Positions 6,979 to 17,685 are shown, counted from the first letter of the stretch. The stretch: DNA of 46,022 bases from Spirochaetota bacterium (GCA_034190085.1 JAXHTS010000045.1:1-46022), one strand, 5' to 3'. Program-made: numbers and translations. Notes: generated by a model not told the origin, from the sequence alone.

Positions 6979-9543
6979 ATGTTTAAAATTCAAAAATATC
7001 GAGTATTGCCATACTTACCCGAAAACTTGAGACCTCTTATGAATATTGCTAGTAATTTTTGGTGGGTATGGAATTATGATGCTATTGATTTATTTAGAAG
7101 ACTTGATGTTGATCTTTGGCGAACAGTACAACATAATCCGATTAAACTATTGGGATCGATTTCGCAGAAACTTATAGATGAGGCGGCTGAGTCTGAAAGC
7201 TTTATTGCACATATGGAGCGAGTTGAAGAGGAATTAGAATTACACTTAACCAGAAAGACATGGTTTGATGAATTTAATATTAAGAAAAGGGATGTTGAGA
7301 TTGCATATTTTTCAGCTGAATTCGGTATTCATGAATCCCTTCCCATTTATTCTGGGGGACTTGGGATATTAGCTGGCGATCATTTGAAGTCATCCAGTGA
7401 ATTGGGTATACCGCTATCCGGTGTTGGATTGTTATATAGACTCGGTTATTTTCATCAGTATCTGAATATTGATGGGTGGCAGCAGGAGATATACCCGGAA
7501 ACGGATTTTTATAATATAGCAGTAAGCCTTGTAATGAATGACGAGGATCAACCATTATTAATTGGAGTGGAATTTCCTGAAAGGATTGTATACGCTCAAA
7601 TTTGGAAGGCTCTTATCGGAAGAACAGAATTATATCTTTTGGATACAAATATTGATAAAAACTGCGATGAAGACAAGAGCATTACCGATGGATTATATGC
7701 TGGAGACATTGAGATGAGAATCAAGCAGGAGATGATGCTTGGTATAGGGGGAACTAGAGCGCTTAAGGCTATTGGCAAAGAGATTACGGTCTATCATATG
7801 AATGAGGGGCATTCTGCCTTTATGGGGATTGAGAGAATACGAACCGCAATGAAGGATTATAATTTGAGTTATGCAGAGGCATTAGAGTTCGTCCGTTCAA
7901 GCAACATATTCACAACCCACACCCCTGTGCCTGCGGGTAATGATAGGTTCTCTCCTGATCTGCTTGAGGAATATATGTTTCACCATTATAATGAGATGGG
8001 AATGACTGTGAAGGATTTTTTGGCACTTGGTAGAGAGAATCCTGATGATGATATGGAAACCTTTTGTATGACAGTTCTAGCAATAAAAACATCATCATAT
8101 TATAACGGAGTATCTTTGCTTCATGGTGACGTTTCAAGAAAGATGTGGAAGGGTCTATGGCCCACACTGCCTATTCACGAGGTGCCAATCAGATACATTA
8201 CCAATGGAACACAAATGCTGTCATGGGCCTCTGACGAGATTATGAGACTCCTCAATAGATATTTAGGACCCCGCTGGATTGATAATCCTGTTGATAAGGA
8301 CATTTGGCAGAATATTGATTCAATTCCAAATACAGAACTTTGGAGATGTAGGGAGAGGATGAGGGAGATCCTTGTTGGATTTGCAAGAAGAACATTGATG
8401 GATCAGCTTATAAAGAGAGAAACGTCAAAGAATGATGTGGAGATAGCTGATACAATTCTGGACCCTGAGGCTCTTACAATAGGATTTGCGCGGAGATTTG
8501 CGACCTATAAGCGAGCCACCCTAATTTTTAGGAATATGGACAGATTAGAGAAGCTTTTATTGAATAGGGATAGACCCATTCAATTCATATTTGCTGGAAA
8601 GGCTCACCCAAGGGATCATGCGGGCAAGGAGTTAATTAGGCATATCATTCATCTTGCAAGGGATCCGAGGTTTAGGAATAAGATCGTATTTATTGAGGAC
8701 TATGACATCAATATTGCTCGATATCTTGTTCAGGGTGTGGATGTATGGCTGAATACACCTATCAGGCCAATGGAGGCCTCAGGAACCAGCGGTATGAAGG
8801 TTGTTCCAAACGGAGGTTTAAATATAAGCATATTGGATGGCTGGTGGCTGGAGGCATACAATGGCAATAATGGTTGGGCAATAGGTTCGGGCGAGGATTA
8901 TGATGATCATGATTATCAGGACGAGGTTGAGAGCGAATTTTTATACAATATTCTTGAAGAAGACGTTATTCCGATGTTTTATAATAGGGGAACTGATGGA
9001 TTGCCCAGGGCTTGGATTGCAAGGATAAAGGAGTCAATGAAATCGATATGTCCCACATACAATACTAATAGAATGGTAAGAGAATATATAGAAAATTTTT
9101 ATATCAATGCCCATAATAATTTTAAACTACTCTCTGACAATGATTTTAACGAAACAAAAAAATATTCATTATGGAAAGATAAAATTAATAAAGTATGGAA
9201 AAATATTAAAATTAAAGATTTAAATATCAAAGAGGCCAAATCAATAATTGTTGGATCCGAGATGAAGATTGAGGCAATTATTGACATTAGCGTTCTGGAG
9301 ACTAAGGATGTGATCGTTGAGTTGTACAATGGTAGTCTTAATTCAAAGGGGGATATAGAAGAGGGATCCGCATTATCCATGACTTTGGTTAAACACCTTG
9401 ATAAAAGCACTTATCTATATGAAGGTTCGATCCCCTGTCAAAAGACGGGTCAGTTCGGCTTTACTGTTAGAGTTGTACCCAATCATCAGAGGATGATAGG
9501 GATATATGAACCTGGATTAATTACCTGGGCTTCAGTCACCTAA
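6979..9543 (+). CDS. glgP: Alpha-glucan (glycogen/starch) phosphorylase
   Basis: Releases glucose-1-phosphate from glycogen by phosphorolysis in the cytoplasm. The roughly 854-residue protein belongs to the short bacterial/archaeal type with the extra N-terminal DUF3417-like domain ('LRPLMNIASNFWWVWN'). The PLP site is seen in 'EASGTSGMKVVPNGGLN', with the Schiff-base lysine at about residue 607. 'ISAEFGIHESLPIYSGGLG'-like text (here YFSAEFGIHES) marks the catalytic core, and 'RFATYKRA' the phosphate region. An ATG at 6967 lies upstream, but its codons supply the GGAGG for the ATG at 6979, which is preferred. It is followed by a debranching enzyme gene, completing glycogen breakdown. Confidence 0.93.
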   Translation: MFKIQKYRVLPYLPENLRPLMNIASNFWWVWNYDAIDLFRRLDVDLWRTVQHNPIKLLGSISQKLIDEAAESESFIAHMERVEEELELHLTRKTWFDEFNIKKRDVEIAYFSAEFGIHESLPIYSGGLGILAGDHLKSSSELGIPLSGVGLLYRLGYFHQYLNIDGWQQEIYPETDFYNIAVSLVMNDEDQPLLIGVEFPERIVYAQIWKALIGRTELYLLDTNIDKNCDEDKSITDGLYAGDIEMRIKQEMMLGIGGTRALKAIGKEITVYHMNEGHSAFMGIERIRTAMKDYNLSYAEALEFVRSSNIFTTHTPVPAGNDRFSPDLLEEYMFHHYNEMGMTVKDFLALGRENPDDDMETFCMTVLAIKTSSYYNGVSLLHGDVSRKMWKGLWPTLPIHEVPIRYITNGTQMLSWASDEIMRLLNRYLGPRWIDNPVDKDIWQNIDSIPNTELWRCRERMREILVGFARRTLMDQLIKRETSKNDVEIADTILDPEALTIGFARRFATYKRATLIFRNMDRLEKLLLNRDRPIQFIFAGKAHPRDHAGKELIRHIIHLARDPRFRNKIVFIEDYDINIARYLVQGVDVWLNTPIRPMEASGTSGMKVVPNGGLNISILDGWWLEAYNGNNGWAIGSGEDYDDHDYQDEVESEFLYNILEEDVIPMFYNRGTDGLPRAWIARIKESMKSICPTYNTNRMVREYIENFYINAHNNFKLLSDNDFNETKKYSLWKDKINKVWKNIKIKDLNIKEAKSIIVGSEMKIEAIIDISVLETKDVIVELYNGSLNSKGDIEEGSALSMTLVKHLDKSTYLYEGSIPCQKTGQFGFTVRVVPNHQRMIGIYEPGLITWASVT

Positions 9544-9643
9544 ATAGCCTTGAATACCTAAAATATGTGTAAACATAAATTCACTCATACAATGCATACT
9601 TCAGTTATAATTTTGGATCACATTTCGTAACAAGCTTGGGCGG

Positions 9644-9657
9644 GAAGATATATCTTC
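9644..9657. repeat. 14-base perfect palindrome
   Basis: GAAGATATATCTTC between glgP and the debranching enzyme gene. It has no T-run, so it is more likely an operator or mRNA hairpin than a terminator. Confidence 0.3.
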
Positions 9658-9693
9658 TCCTGTTGGAATGTCACTGTATATTAACTATAATTA

Positions 9694-12600
9694 ATGAATG
9701 AATGGAAAAAAGCCATGGAACAGCCTATTCACTCTATTCAATACACACCTAAAGAATCCTTATGTAAACCTGCATTTAGCATTTTCAGTCTCCGGGTCAC
9801 TATTATTAAAAAAGAGCCGTCTTCGTCTATCAATTATAAAGTTAAAATATGCACAAACCTCGGACAGGCGGGTAGGATAAGATCGCAGATAATTCAGAGA
9901 GTAGAGGAGGGTTTTAGTCATCAAAGGGATTTCTATGATATCCCCTTGAGGTATGATAGTAAGACAGGTCAATACTGCCTCGATTACCTCCTTGATCAGA
10001 TTGGATATTTTCAGTGGAAACTCTGGGTCGGTAGTGAAGATTCCCGGAATCCATGGATATATTGGGCCCCGGGATCCAATCATGGTATAAGTGTATTCCC
10101 TGCTTCATATAAGAGAGGGAATGCGATTTATTGTGCCTTTCTTCGGCAGTTCAGAGAGGAAAGGAATACATCAAAGGGCGAAACCCATGATATACAGGAT
10201 AGGGTAGATGAGCTTGAAAAAATAGGCTGCACTGTAATACAGCCCTCTGGAAAATTTGATGAGTTCAAAAAGAGGCTGCGCTTTATCATAAAGGACCTAG
10301 GAATGAAGACCATACATCTTCTTCCAATAAACCCTGTGCCTCAAAGCTATGGCAGGATGGGAAGATATGGAAGTCCCTATGCGAGTCTGGATTTCTATGC
10401 AATAGATCCTGTTTATGCCACTTTTGATCGTTTTCGCACCATTGAGGAGCAATTTATCGATTTGACCTCTACTGTACACTGTCTTGATGGCAAGGTAATG
10501 CTCGATATGGCTATAAATCATACTGGATGGGGCTCGAGAATATCTTCGGTTCATAGTATATGGCAGGTTAGAAAATCTGATGGTGAATTTGTATCACCTG
10601 GAGCATGGGGGAAGATTTGGGAGGATCTTGTTGAGCTTGATCATAGTAGAAAGGATTTGTGGATCTATTTAGCCGAGATGTTCATCATATGGTGCAGACG
10701 GGGGGTGGATGGCTTTCGCTTGGATGCAGGCTATATGGTTCCACTCTCATTATGGCAGTATATTATTGCAAGGGTTCGGGAGGAATTTCCTGAGACCTTT
10801 TTCCTGCTTGAGGGTTTAGGTGGAGCCATGGAATGCACCAGGGAACTGCTTCAGGAAGGTATGATAAACTCTGCATATAGCGAACTCTTTCAGAACTACA
10901 GCAAAGATGAGATTATTAACTATTTACGTCATGCAAATAGGGTAAGCAGTCAGGAGGGCATTCTCGTTCATTATGCTGAAACCCACGATAATAATAGGCT
11001 CGCCACAAAGGGAAGAAGCTATGCCCTTATGCGCCTATGCCTCAGCGCTTTTACAAGTTATTATGGAAACTGGGGCTTTACAAACGGGGTTGAATGGTTA
11101 GCTGATGAAAAGATAGATGTTCATGGGAATGGCGCTCTTAACTGGGATTCACAGGATAATATTGTATCTGAGATATCAAGAATCAATAGAATACTCGATA
11201 GAAATCCCTGCTTTTGGCTCAATGATAATATAGAGGTAATAGACACACCCTGGCCGAATATATGCACCTTTTATCGCGCATATAAGTCGAGACGTAATTT
11301 CATCCTAGTTATAGTAAACCTTGATTGTGAGAATTCTGCATCAATAAGCCTCTTGTTAGATGAATTGGGTATTGATCCACCCTTTAGCTATCCCTTTGAG
11401 GCGGTAGATATTCTTGGTGATTCAACATATAGAATGGATGGCAGGGGTCTGATATTAGATATTACACAAGGCCAGGTCCTTGTGCTTCGTTTTCAGGAGC
11501 TTGGAAAGCCATATGAATTATTTCTTTTAAATAGCGAAAAGCGACCTATTGATGAGATAGATACTGTATATCGAATTATGCTTCAGTATTATGATAGGCA
11601 TGAGGTTGCTCAAATTGACCAAGAGATGCTTCTCTCCTTCTGGAATCCCTACAGGGGGCTCATCGCCTATGCCGCTACACACCCTTTTGATGCCTTCTTC
11701 AATCCAGATTTTAAAGAGGAGATAACTCAACTTCATCAGTTTTTATTAGAGGAGTACTCAGAGGTGTGGGAGTTCACCAATAAGAATAAGGATTTCCTTC
11801 TTGAAAGTCATAAATGGCTTATCACATCCACTGAGCTAGCTGCAAGTGTTTTTTTGAATGATAAGAGAATAGAGACAGTAAATGGAGATGATGGTTGTGA
11901 TTGGGCCATATTCCCCCCAATTGAAGAGCATAGGAGATCTCAATTAACCTTTCATTGGGTTGATATACTAAATGGAAAGATTAATCGAAGATGGGAGAAC
12001 GCATATTATCCTGTCTATTCGCTTCCAGATTATAAAGGATTTAAAAGGGAAATGGAGGATTTCCATCTTACCCTTAATCAAAGCGATATCCTTAATGATT
12101 GGATGTGCTTTATCCTTGCCAATGGAAGAGGATCCTTTGTCAAAACCCCTCTTGTACCTGGAGAGGTTCATAGCAAGTATGACGCCCTTCTGATGGCCAA
12201 TTTTTCCCATGATTACCCGGAGGATAGGGTAGTGCTAGTTAAGTGTTCCTATGATTCCCTTCTTATAAATGATAGGATTTATCGGCTTGATGCCAGGGAC
12301 TGTGTGCAGTTTAAGCGCTACCCTGTTCCGACATGGCGGTTTATTATCGAAGACTACGACGCACGCTTTGTGCTTACAAAGCAGATCCACCTTGTAAGGG
12401 ATGAAAATACAGTTCTTATTCAGTATCGTTGTATCGAGGCGACTGAAGAAATTTTACTAAAAGTTGAATTTTGTCTTGAGTGGCGTTCCTATCACTATCA
12501 CTCCAGCGCCGTTTATCTGGAAGGTAAAGGTGAAAAACCATTTACCGTGATAGATGATAAGACGGGATTTTATTATCATCCATACGAGGAAGAGAGGCTT

Positions 12601-14121
12601 TTCGTCAGCACGGGCAGGGGTCAGTTCGCGACCCAACCTCAATGGATCAAGGATATAGGTCACCCTATGGATGCGACTAGAGGCCAGGAATCCAGTGGGG
12701 ATGCCTTTAGTCCCGGTTATTTTCTTGAAACCATGACTGAAGGCGAGAATATCGATTTTTTGTTAACAACTGAAAGGGATTCCTCTCATAGAAATTTTGA
12801 TAGTCAAGTCTCAGGGGAGGCGAGGCGACAGCATGAGCTTTTCAGGAGAATGCCGCTAGCGCTGAGGGATGATCCTATTGCTAAATCATTTATGTTGGCT
12901 CTGGATCAATTTGTTGTGAAAAGGGGTCGGGGGTTCACTGTAATTGCAGGGTATCCCTGGTTTTTGGATTGGGGCAGAGATACCCTCATTTGTGTGCCTG
13001 GTTTAATCGCTGCGGGTTTTAACAATGAGGTAGCTGGCATTTTGACTGAGCTTGCGCAGTTCACCAGGGATGGGATGGTACCCAATACAATTTATGGCGA
13101 GAGCGCCGGTAATTATGATACAACTGACGCGCCCCTATGGTTTATCGAGGCAGTGAGATGTTATGTCGAAGGGGCTATCGAGGATTATAACTTTCTGTCA
13201 AAGCCTCTTCGTGCCGATGGCACAACAATGCTCGCTGTGCTTCAGGGCATAGTGGAGGATTTTGCCAGGGGCACAGGGAATAATATTCGACTAGATGAAG
13301 AAACAGGCCTCATCTTCTCTCCATCGCATTTTACATGGATGGACACTCAGCATCCCGCTGGCACACCCCGTGAGGGATATCCGGTAGAGATTCAGGGATT
13401 ATGGATAAATGGATTGAGATTCCTTGCCAATAATATTGATAGTGAAGATACCAAGGAACGCTATTTATCATGGGCTGCGCAGGCTGAGGAATCCCTGTGG
13501 GCACTATACTGGCTTGATGATAAACAATACTTTGCTGATGGAATTTGGAGCTCTAATGGGGCAAGGGCGCAAGGCTCGATCAAGGATACATCTCTTCGAC
13601 CAAACCAGCTAATACTGCTCTACCTCAACCTAGTTCCAAGAGATAGGGCTAGACTTATGCTCAGAGAGATACAGAAGGAGCTTGTGATACCCGCTGCAAT
13701 TCGCTCCTTAGCTGACAGGCATATAGAAGAGCCCCTATATATCCGTACCCTATCCGGTGAACTGCTCTCTGATCCTCATTATCCCTACCAAGGCGAATAC
13801 AAAGGCGATGAGGATACCTCCCGCAAGGCAGCCTATCATAATGGCACAGCCTGGCTTTGGCTATACCCATACTTTGTTGAAGCCTTTGCCTTTGCCTATG
13901 GGGATAACATTGAGTCAGTGAGAAGGGCGCTGAATTTTCTCGCTCCTTCTGTGAGACTCTTAAGAAAGGGCGCGGTTGGAAGCCTGGAGGAGATACGGGA
14001 CGGCGATTATCCCCACACCCCGCGCGGATGCTTTGCGCAGGCCTGGTCTGTCGCTGAGCTTATGAGAGTCTATCTAAAACTCAGATTGAGGGAGATAGAG
14101 TTAACGAAGGAAGGTGAATAA
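9694..14121 (+). CDS. Bifunctional glycogen-debranching enzyme: GH13 domain plus GH133 amylo-1,6-glucosidase
   Basis: A 1475-residue protein. After an N-terminal beta domain (about 20-150) comes a GH13 alpha-amylase-type barrel (about 180-600) with the complete triad: nucleophile D344 (FRLDAGY), acid/base E373 (LLEGLGG) and D432 (ETHDNN). A second part has a beta-sandwich region (about 750-1040) and an alpha/alpha-barrel of the amylo-alpha-1,6-glucosidase type (about 1055-1470; 'GYPWFLDWGRDTLI', 'DGMVPNTIYGE'). The order matches the two activities of eukaryotic debranching enzyme. With glgP upstream it would clear branch points left by phosphorylase. No good ribosome site precedes the ATG at 9694; the ATG at 9715 is an alternative. 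No membrane or signal segment. Confidence 0.85.
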   Translation: MNEWKKAMEQPIHSIQYTPKESLCKPAFSIFSLRVTIIKKEPSSSINYKVKICTNLGQAGRIRSQIIQRVEEGFSHQRDFYDIPLRYDSKTGQYCLDYLLDQIGYFQWKLWVGSEDSRNPWIYWAPGSNHGISVFPASYKRGNAIYCAFLRQFREERNTSKGETHDIQDRVDELEKIGCTVIQPSGKFDEFKKRLRFIIKDLGMKTIHLLPINPVPQSYGRMGRYGSPYASLDFYAIDPVYATFDRFRTIEEQFIDLTSTVHCLDGKVMLDMAINHTGWGSRISSVHSIWQVRKSDGEFVSPGAWGKIWEDLVELDHSRKDLWIYLAEMFIIWCRRGVDGFRLDAGYMVPLSLWQYIIARVREEFPETFFLLEGLGGAMECTRELLQEGMINSAYSELFQNYSKDEIINYLRHANRVSSQEGILVHYAETHDNNRLATKGRSYALMRLCLSAFTSYYGNWGFTNGVEWLADEKIDVHGNGALNWDSQDNIVSEISRINRILDRNPCFWLNDNIEVIDTPWPNICTFYRAYKSRRNFILVIVNLDCENSASISLLLDELGIDPPFSYPFEAVDILGDSTYRMDGRGLILDITQGQVLVLRFQELGKPYELFLLNSEKRPIDEIDTVYRIMLQYYDRHEVAQIDQEMLLSFWNPYRGLIAYAATHPFDAFFNPDFKEEITQLHQFLLEEYSEVWEFTNKNKDFLLESHKWLITSTELAASVFLNDKRIETVNGDDGCDWAIFPPIEEHRRSQLTFHWVDILNGKINRRWENAYYPVYSLPDYKGFKREMEDFHLTLNQSDILNDWMCFILANGRGSFVKTPLVPGEVHSKYDALLMANFSHDYPEDRVVLVKCSYDSLLINDRIYRLDARDCVQFKRYPVPTWRFIIEDYDARFVLTKQIHLVRDENTVLIQYRCIEATEEILLKVEFCLEWRSYHYHSSAVYLEGKGEKPFTVIDDKTGFYYHPYEEERLFVSTGRGQFATQPQWIKDIGHPMDATRGQESSGDAFSPGYFLETMTEGENIDFLLTTERDSSHRNFDSQVSGEARRQHELFRRMPLALRDDPIAKSFMLALDQFVVKRGRGFTVIAGYPWFLDWGRDTLICVPGLIAAGFNNEVAGILTELAQFTRDGMVPNTIYGESAGNYDTTDAPLWFIEAVRCYVEGAIEDYNFLSKPLRADGTTMLAVLQGIVEDFARGTGNNIRLDEETGLIFSPSHFTWMDTQHPAGTPREGYPVEIQGLWINGLRFLANNIDSEDTKERYLSWAAQAEESLWALYWLDDKQYFADGIWSSNGARAQGSIKDTSLRPNQLILLYLNLVPRDRARLMLREIQKELVIPAAIRSLADRHIEEPLYIRTLSGELLSDPHYPYQGEYKGDEDTSRKAAYHNGTAWLWLYPYFVEAFAFAYGDNIESVRRALNFLAPSVRLLRKGAVGSLEEIRDGDYPHTPRGCFAQAWSVAELMRVYLKLRLREIELTKEGE

Positions 14122-14479
14122 GGGGGCATGCCAGGGTTCTATCTATCATCCTTGGTGAATGCATAGATTCCATCCTAACGCTCAATAATTTCTTCGTAAT
14201 CCTCAGTTGCCCCTTTGTAATCCTCAGTTGCCATCTTCGTAACCCTCAGTTGCTCCTTCGTGACACTCGGTAATGTACATCCATTGACCAGAGGTTATCA
14301 TCCACGCTCCTTAGGACTTCTCTAGTGTAAACTGCTTGTTATTGACTTCTTCATTAGTCAGATTATCATATGAAGAATAAAAAAAAGTTTACAATATAGA
14401 TGTGCTAAAATAGCATGATATCAATGTATGTAAAATCAAATATCCATTGATAGAAATCATGTGAATAATGGAGTTACAA
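14122..14479. other. Intergenic region with short tandem repeats
   Basis: About 350 bases between the debranching enzyme and the lipoprotein gene. Apart from the tandem repeat at 14192-14275 I see no gene or RNA. The last 120 bases are AT-rich and probably hold the promoter of the next gene. Confidence 0.4.
14192..14275. repeat. Tandem repeat, ~21-base unit, about four copies
   Basis: Units related to CTTCGTAATCCTCAGTTGCC start at about 14192, 14212, 14234 and 14255; the last is degenerate. They are directly adjacent with no spacers, so this is not CRISPR. No reading frame covers them. Confidence 0.7.
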
Positions 14480-17400
14480 GTGTGTACTTCATCCCTTTCA
14501 AACACGATCTGTAATTATATAATTTCATTATTTATTATTTCAATACTAAACCTCTCACTTGTCAGCTGTCCGGACACCAACAAGGAAATCGAATTAACGG
14601 ACACCATGACAACGCCTCAAGAGGATGAGACCTTTGGGCTCAACTTAATAGAGGATATGGAGGTTGATATTACTGATCTGGCTGAAAACTTAGACTTAAG
14701 AAAGAAGAGTGATAATATTAGAAAGGTATCTCGAAAATCTATTAAGAAGAGGGGGAGCACAAGTCATCCTGATAATAAAGGGATCACTCCTAACCCTATT
14801 GGTGATAAGCCACTCCTCACAGATATTTCCAATCTCCCTAGCTCGGGTCAGCCCACAGACTTCTCCTTTATCGGAAAGAGGAATAGCAATGAGATGTATT
14901 CGCTCTGGAAAATAGAAAAAATAGTCGAGGATTACTTCTACATCGGCAACACAAAGGATGGACTCGATAAATTCATGACAGATTCAACAGCTATTTATTG
15001 CCTCTTTAGCGAGGATAGTGCCTATGAGCTAATCCACTTTAATAATAAAGATCCCTACTACTTAATAGATGATTCAGTTAAGAGGTACACCTTCAATAGC
15101 ATTACCAATGAGATAGCCCAATCTAATCTACAGAATGGAAGATTTACAATCATCGAGGATAATGCCTACTACTCATATTTTTGCAGCGATGATGGGAAGT
15201 GGTATATGATGAAATTGATTAGGATTGATTCACTGAAAGGAAGGGTGTCTTCCATAAACGAAGATCACCTCAAGGTAAAATCGTGGAACAGCTATGTTAG
15301 TGAACAACTTTCAAAGGGCGATGGAAATTCTGAGGGGAGCATCAACCTGACAATAAATTACAATGGTAACCAGGGTGTGAGCGAACAGAGCCCAATAGTG
15401 GCCCTGCTGATGAGGGATGATGATAACAGCGACCTAGCGATTGCAGGAAACCTCATCACCTCTATTAAAGATAATAAAAAATTGTTAACAGGGATCCCTG
15501 ACGGTCGTTACTATCTCTTTGTGATTCGCTTCAGTGACATAGCAAAAAGCATGGATCCGGTGCATGGCGATATCTATACGATCTATGATGGCAGTTACTA
15601 TGGCGGCCCTGATCCTACCTATATTGAGATCCTTGGTGGGTCTTCTAAGAATATTTCAGTTGACCTTGATGATACTCATACCCTTCCGGCTGAATCTAAA
15701 GGAATCCGGTTCTGTGACCTCAAAGAGGCAGGATGCTTGTTCGATGAGAAGCAAATACATGTCACTGTTGATCTAAGCACCAGCAGTTTCAATTTTGATC
15801 CTTCAATATGCGCATATCTATTCTCTCCGGAATCCTATAGATATAATCGAGCCAGGTTTGATAAAGGCCAGGTGATTGAGCTGAACCTTAACAGGAAGGA
15901 TGGAACCGACATCTGGGAGGGGACAACCGCCCTGCAGGACTTTTGCGAAAGCGGCACATGGAAGATGGGAATGATACAGATAGATGGAATCATCAATAAT
16001 ATAAAGAGGCTCATCGGTTACACAATGGAGCACAAGGGGATTATTGATAATACATACTGGTATAATGATTGGTCTGAGGAAGAAGAGGATATTGAGCTAA
16101 AGACTGAGGTGCCTGTGCCGGAATTCACTTTTCACTCCTCAGATCCTGACACCTCAGGTCCGGAGCTTCTCTTAATCGAGGTTGATAAGAGCGCTGAGAA
16201 TTCTGTTAAAATATCTGTAACCATTGAGAACATCGGCTCTTCAGGACATCGTATGGATGATTTTACGATGAACCGCTATCCTGTTGAAATGTATTTGCAT
16301 CCTCACAATAATGTCTATTATAATATTGACAATGCCTATCTGCTGGAATTCAGGGATATATCATATTCAGATGACAATTATGCCACCTATACGTCCACAA
16401 TTCACTATAGCGATCTCCCGGAACATGGCCTATGGGACATTAAGGCAGTACAACTGATCGATCAAGCTGGCAACATTTCATACTATTTTATATATGACCA
16501 GGACATCTACAATGGGGAGCACAACTTCTGGGGCAATGAGGGCACCTATTCTCTCTTCAACTTTGGCCCGGAGTATCCGGTGTCAACAGAAATAATGATG
16601 GTTACCCTTAACGTGCCGATTACGCCAGAGATATATGTTGCCGGATTCTATAACATGGATTCAGGGTTGTCTGAGAGTGGTGACGATGAACATATCCCGT
16701 GTCTATGGACAAATGAAGGGATGATTGAGTTAGATAGGGGTTCTAGGGCCTATGCCTCCCCTCAATCTATTTTTGTTACTGAAAATCACGTTTATCTTGC
16801 AGGATATTCTTATAATGGAGGCGATTCGCAGAGAGCTGGAGAGAGAAGTGATGTCTCAGCATGTCTGTGGAGGGATGATGAGATCCTATGGGTCGATGAG
16901 AACAGCCACTCAGTGGCCTATTCTGTATTTGTATATGGGGATAAGGTTTATGCATCAGGGTACTACTGTAATGCTTCAAGTCAGTATGTGGCTTGCTACT
17001 GGTCCTTGTCCAATGAGACTGTTACGAGAACAGACATATTCGCAGGATCCATAAAATCAGGACTTCCAACGCTGGCTAAATCGATTTATATCACTGATGA
17101 TATTATCCATGTTGCAGGGAATCGTTCAGACGGATCCGGGAGGAAGGCCTGTTACTGGAAATATAATAAGTATAATGAACCCCTGGAAGAGATCGAGCTG
17201 GTGATGCCTGAATATAGCGATAATTTCGCAAATTCAATATATGTATCTGGCAATGATGTATATATTGCTGCCAATTATCGAAGCAGCAATCGATCAACCG
17301 GATTAGCGGGTTTATGGTTGAATGGAGAACAGAATTCTATTATAGAAACATTGTCCCATGGTGTGAAGGATATCTATGTCTCGGCCAATGATGTCTTTAT

Positions 17401-17680
17401 ATGCGGACAATACCAGGACAACTCAATGAAGAATAAGGCCTTTTGCTGTCAGATTTCTGGAGAGAATATTGAGATTACAGATCTGCAGGCTCCGGGAGCA
17501 GCTAAGGTTCATGCTATTCATGGTGTTGGCGGGGATCTATATCTATCTGGGTGTTATAACACAGAAGTTGAGGGAGTAATCAGGAAAGTAGCCTGTTACT
17601 GGAAAAATGATCAGATTGAGATGCTTACCGGATATAAGGACCATAATGCAGAGGCTACAGATATTTTTATAATGGAATGA
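14480..17680 (+). CDS. Putative lipoprotein with C-terminal seven-repeat beta-propeller
   Basis: A large envelope protein of about 1066 residues with no enzyme signature. The N-terminus has a hydrophobic stretch ending in LSLVSC, a plausible lipobox, so it is probably lipidated at that cysteine. The middle (to about residue 700) is beta-rich and acidic. From about residue 720 to the end there are seven repeats of roughly 50 residues with the pattern 'SIYVsgndVYvAGyy ... ACYWkn', the expected make-up of a seven-bladed propeller. A GTG at 14480 has GGAG at 6 bases and is preferred over the ATG at 14468, which lacks a ribosome site. Surface binding or adhesion is possible, but no function can be assigned. 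Confidence 0.75.
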   Translation: MCTSSLSNTICNYIISLFIISILNLSLVSCPDTNKEIELTDTMTTPQEDETFGLNLIEDMEVDITDLAENLDLRKKSDNIRKVSRKSIKKRGSTSHPDNKGITPNPIGDKPLLTDISNLPSSGQPTDFSFIGKRNSNEMYSLWKIEKIVEDYFYIGNTKDGLDKFMTDSTAIYCLFSEDSAYELIHFNNKDPYYLIDDSVKRYTFNSITNEIAQSNLQNGRFTIIEDNAYYSYFCSDDGKWYMMKLIRIDSLKGRVSSINEDHLKVKSWNSYVSEQLSKGDGNSEGSINLTINYNGNQGVSEQSPIVALLMRDDDNSDLAIAGNLITSIKDNKKLLTGIPDGRYYLFVIRFSDIAKSMDPVHGDIYTIYDGSYYGGPDPTYIEILGGSSKNISVDLDDTHTLPAESKGIRFCDLKEAGCLFDEKQIHVTVDLSTSSFNFDPSICAYLFSPESYRYNRARFDKGQVIELNLNRKDGTDIWEGTTALQDFCESGTWKMGMIQIDGIINNIKRLIGYTMEHKGIIDNTYWYNDWSEEEEDIELKTEVPVPEFTFHSSDPDTSGPELLLIEVDKSAENSVKISVTIENIGSSGHRMDDFTMNRYPVEMYLHPHNNVYYNIDNAYLLEFRDISYSDDNYATYTSTIHYSDLPEHGLWDIKAVQLIDQAGNISYYFIYDQDIYNGEHNFWGNEGTYSLFNFGPEYPVSTEIMMVTLNVPITPEIYVAGFYNMDSGLSESGDDEHIPCLWTNEGMIELDRGSRAYASPQSIFVTENHVYLAGYSYNGGDSQRAGERSDVSACLWRDDEILWVDENSHSVAYSVFVYGDKVYASGYYCNASSQYVACYWSLSNETVTRTDIFAGSIKSGLPTLAKSIYITDDIIHVAGNRSDGSGRKACYWKYNKYNEPLEEIELVMPEYSDNFANSIYVSGNDVYIAANYRSSNRSTGLAGLWLNGEQNSIIETLSHGVKDIYVSANDVFICGQYQDNSMKNKAFCCQISGENIEITDLQAPGAAKVHAIHGVGGDLYLSGCYNTEVEGVIRKVACYWKNDQIEMLTGYKDHNAEATDIFIME

Positions 17681-17685
17681 TATAT

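Noticed and set aside
9425-9440. tRNA-like T-loop text (GGTTCGATCC) in glgP
   Set aside because: It is in-frame coding sequence and no acceptor stem or other arms surround it.
14179-14275. Possible CRISPR array
   Set aside because: The units are directly adjacent, about 21 bases, with no spacers and no cas genes nearby.
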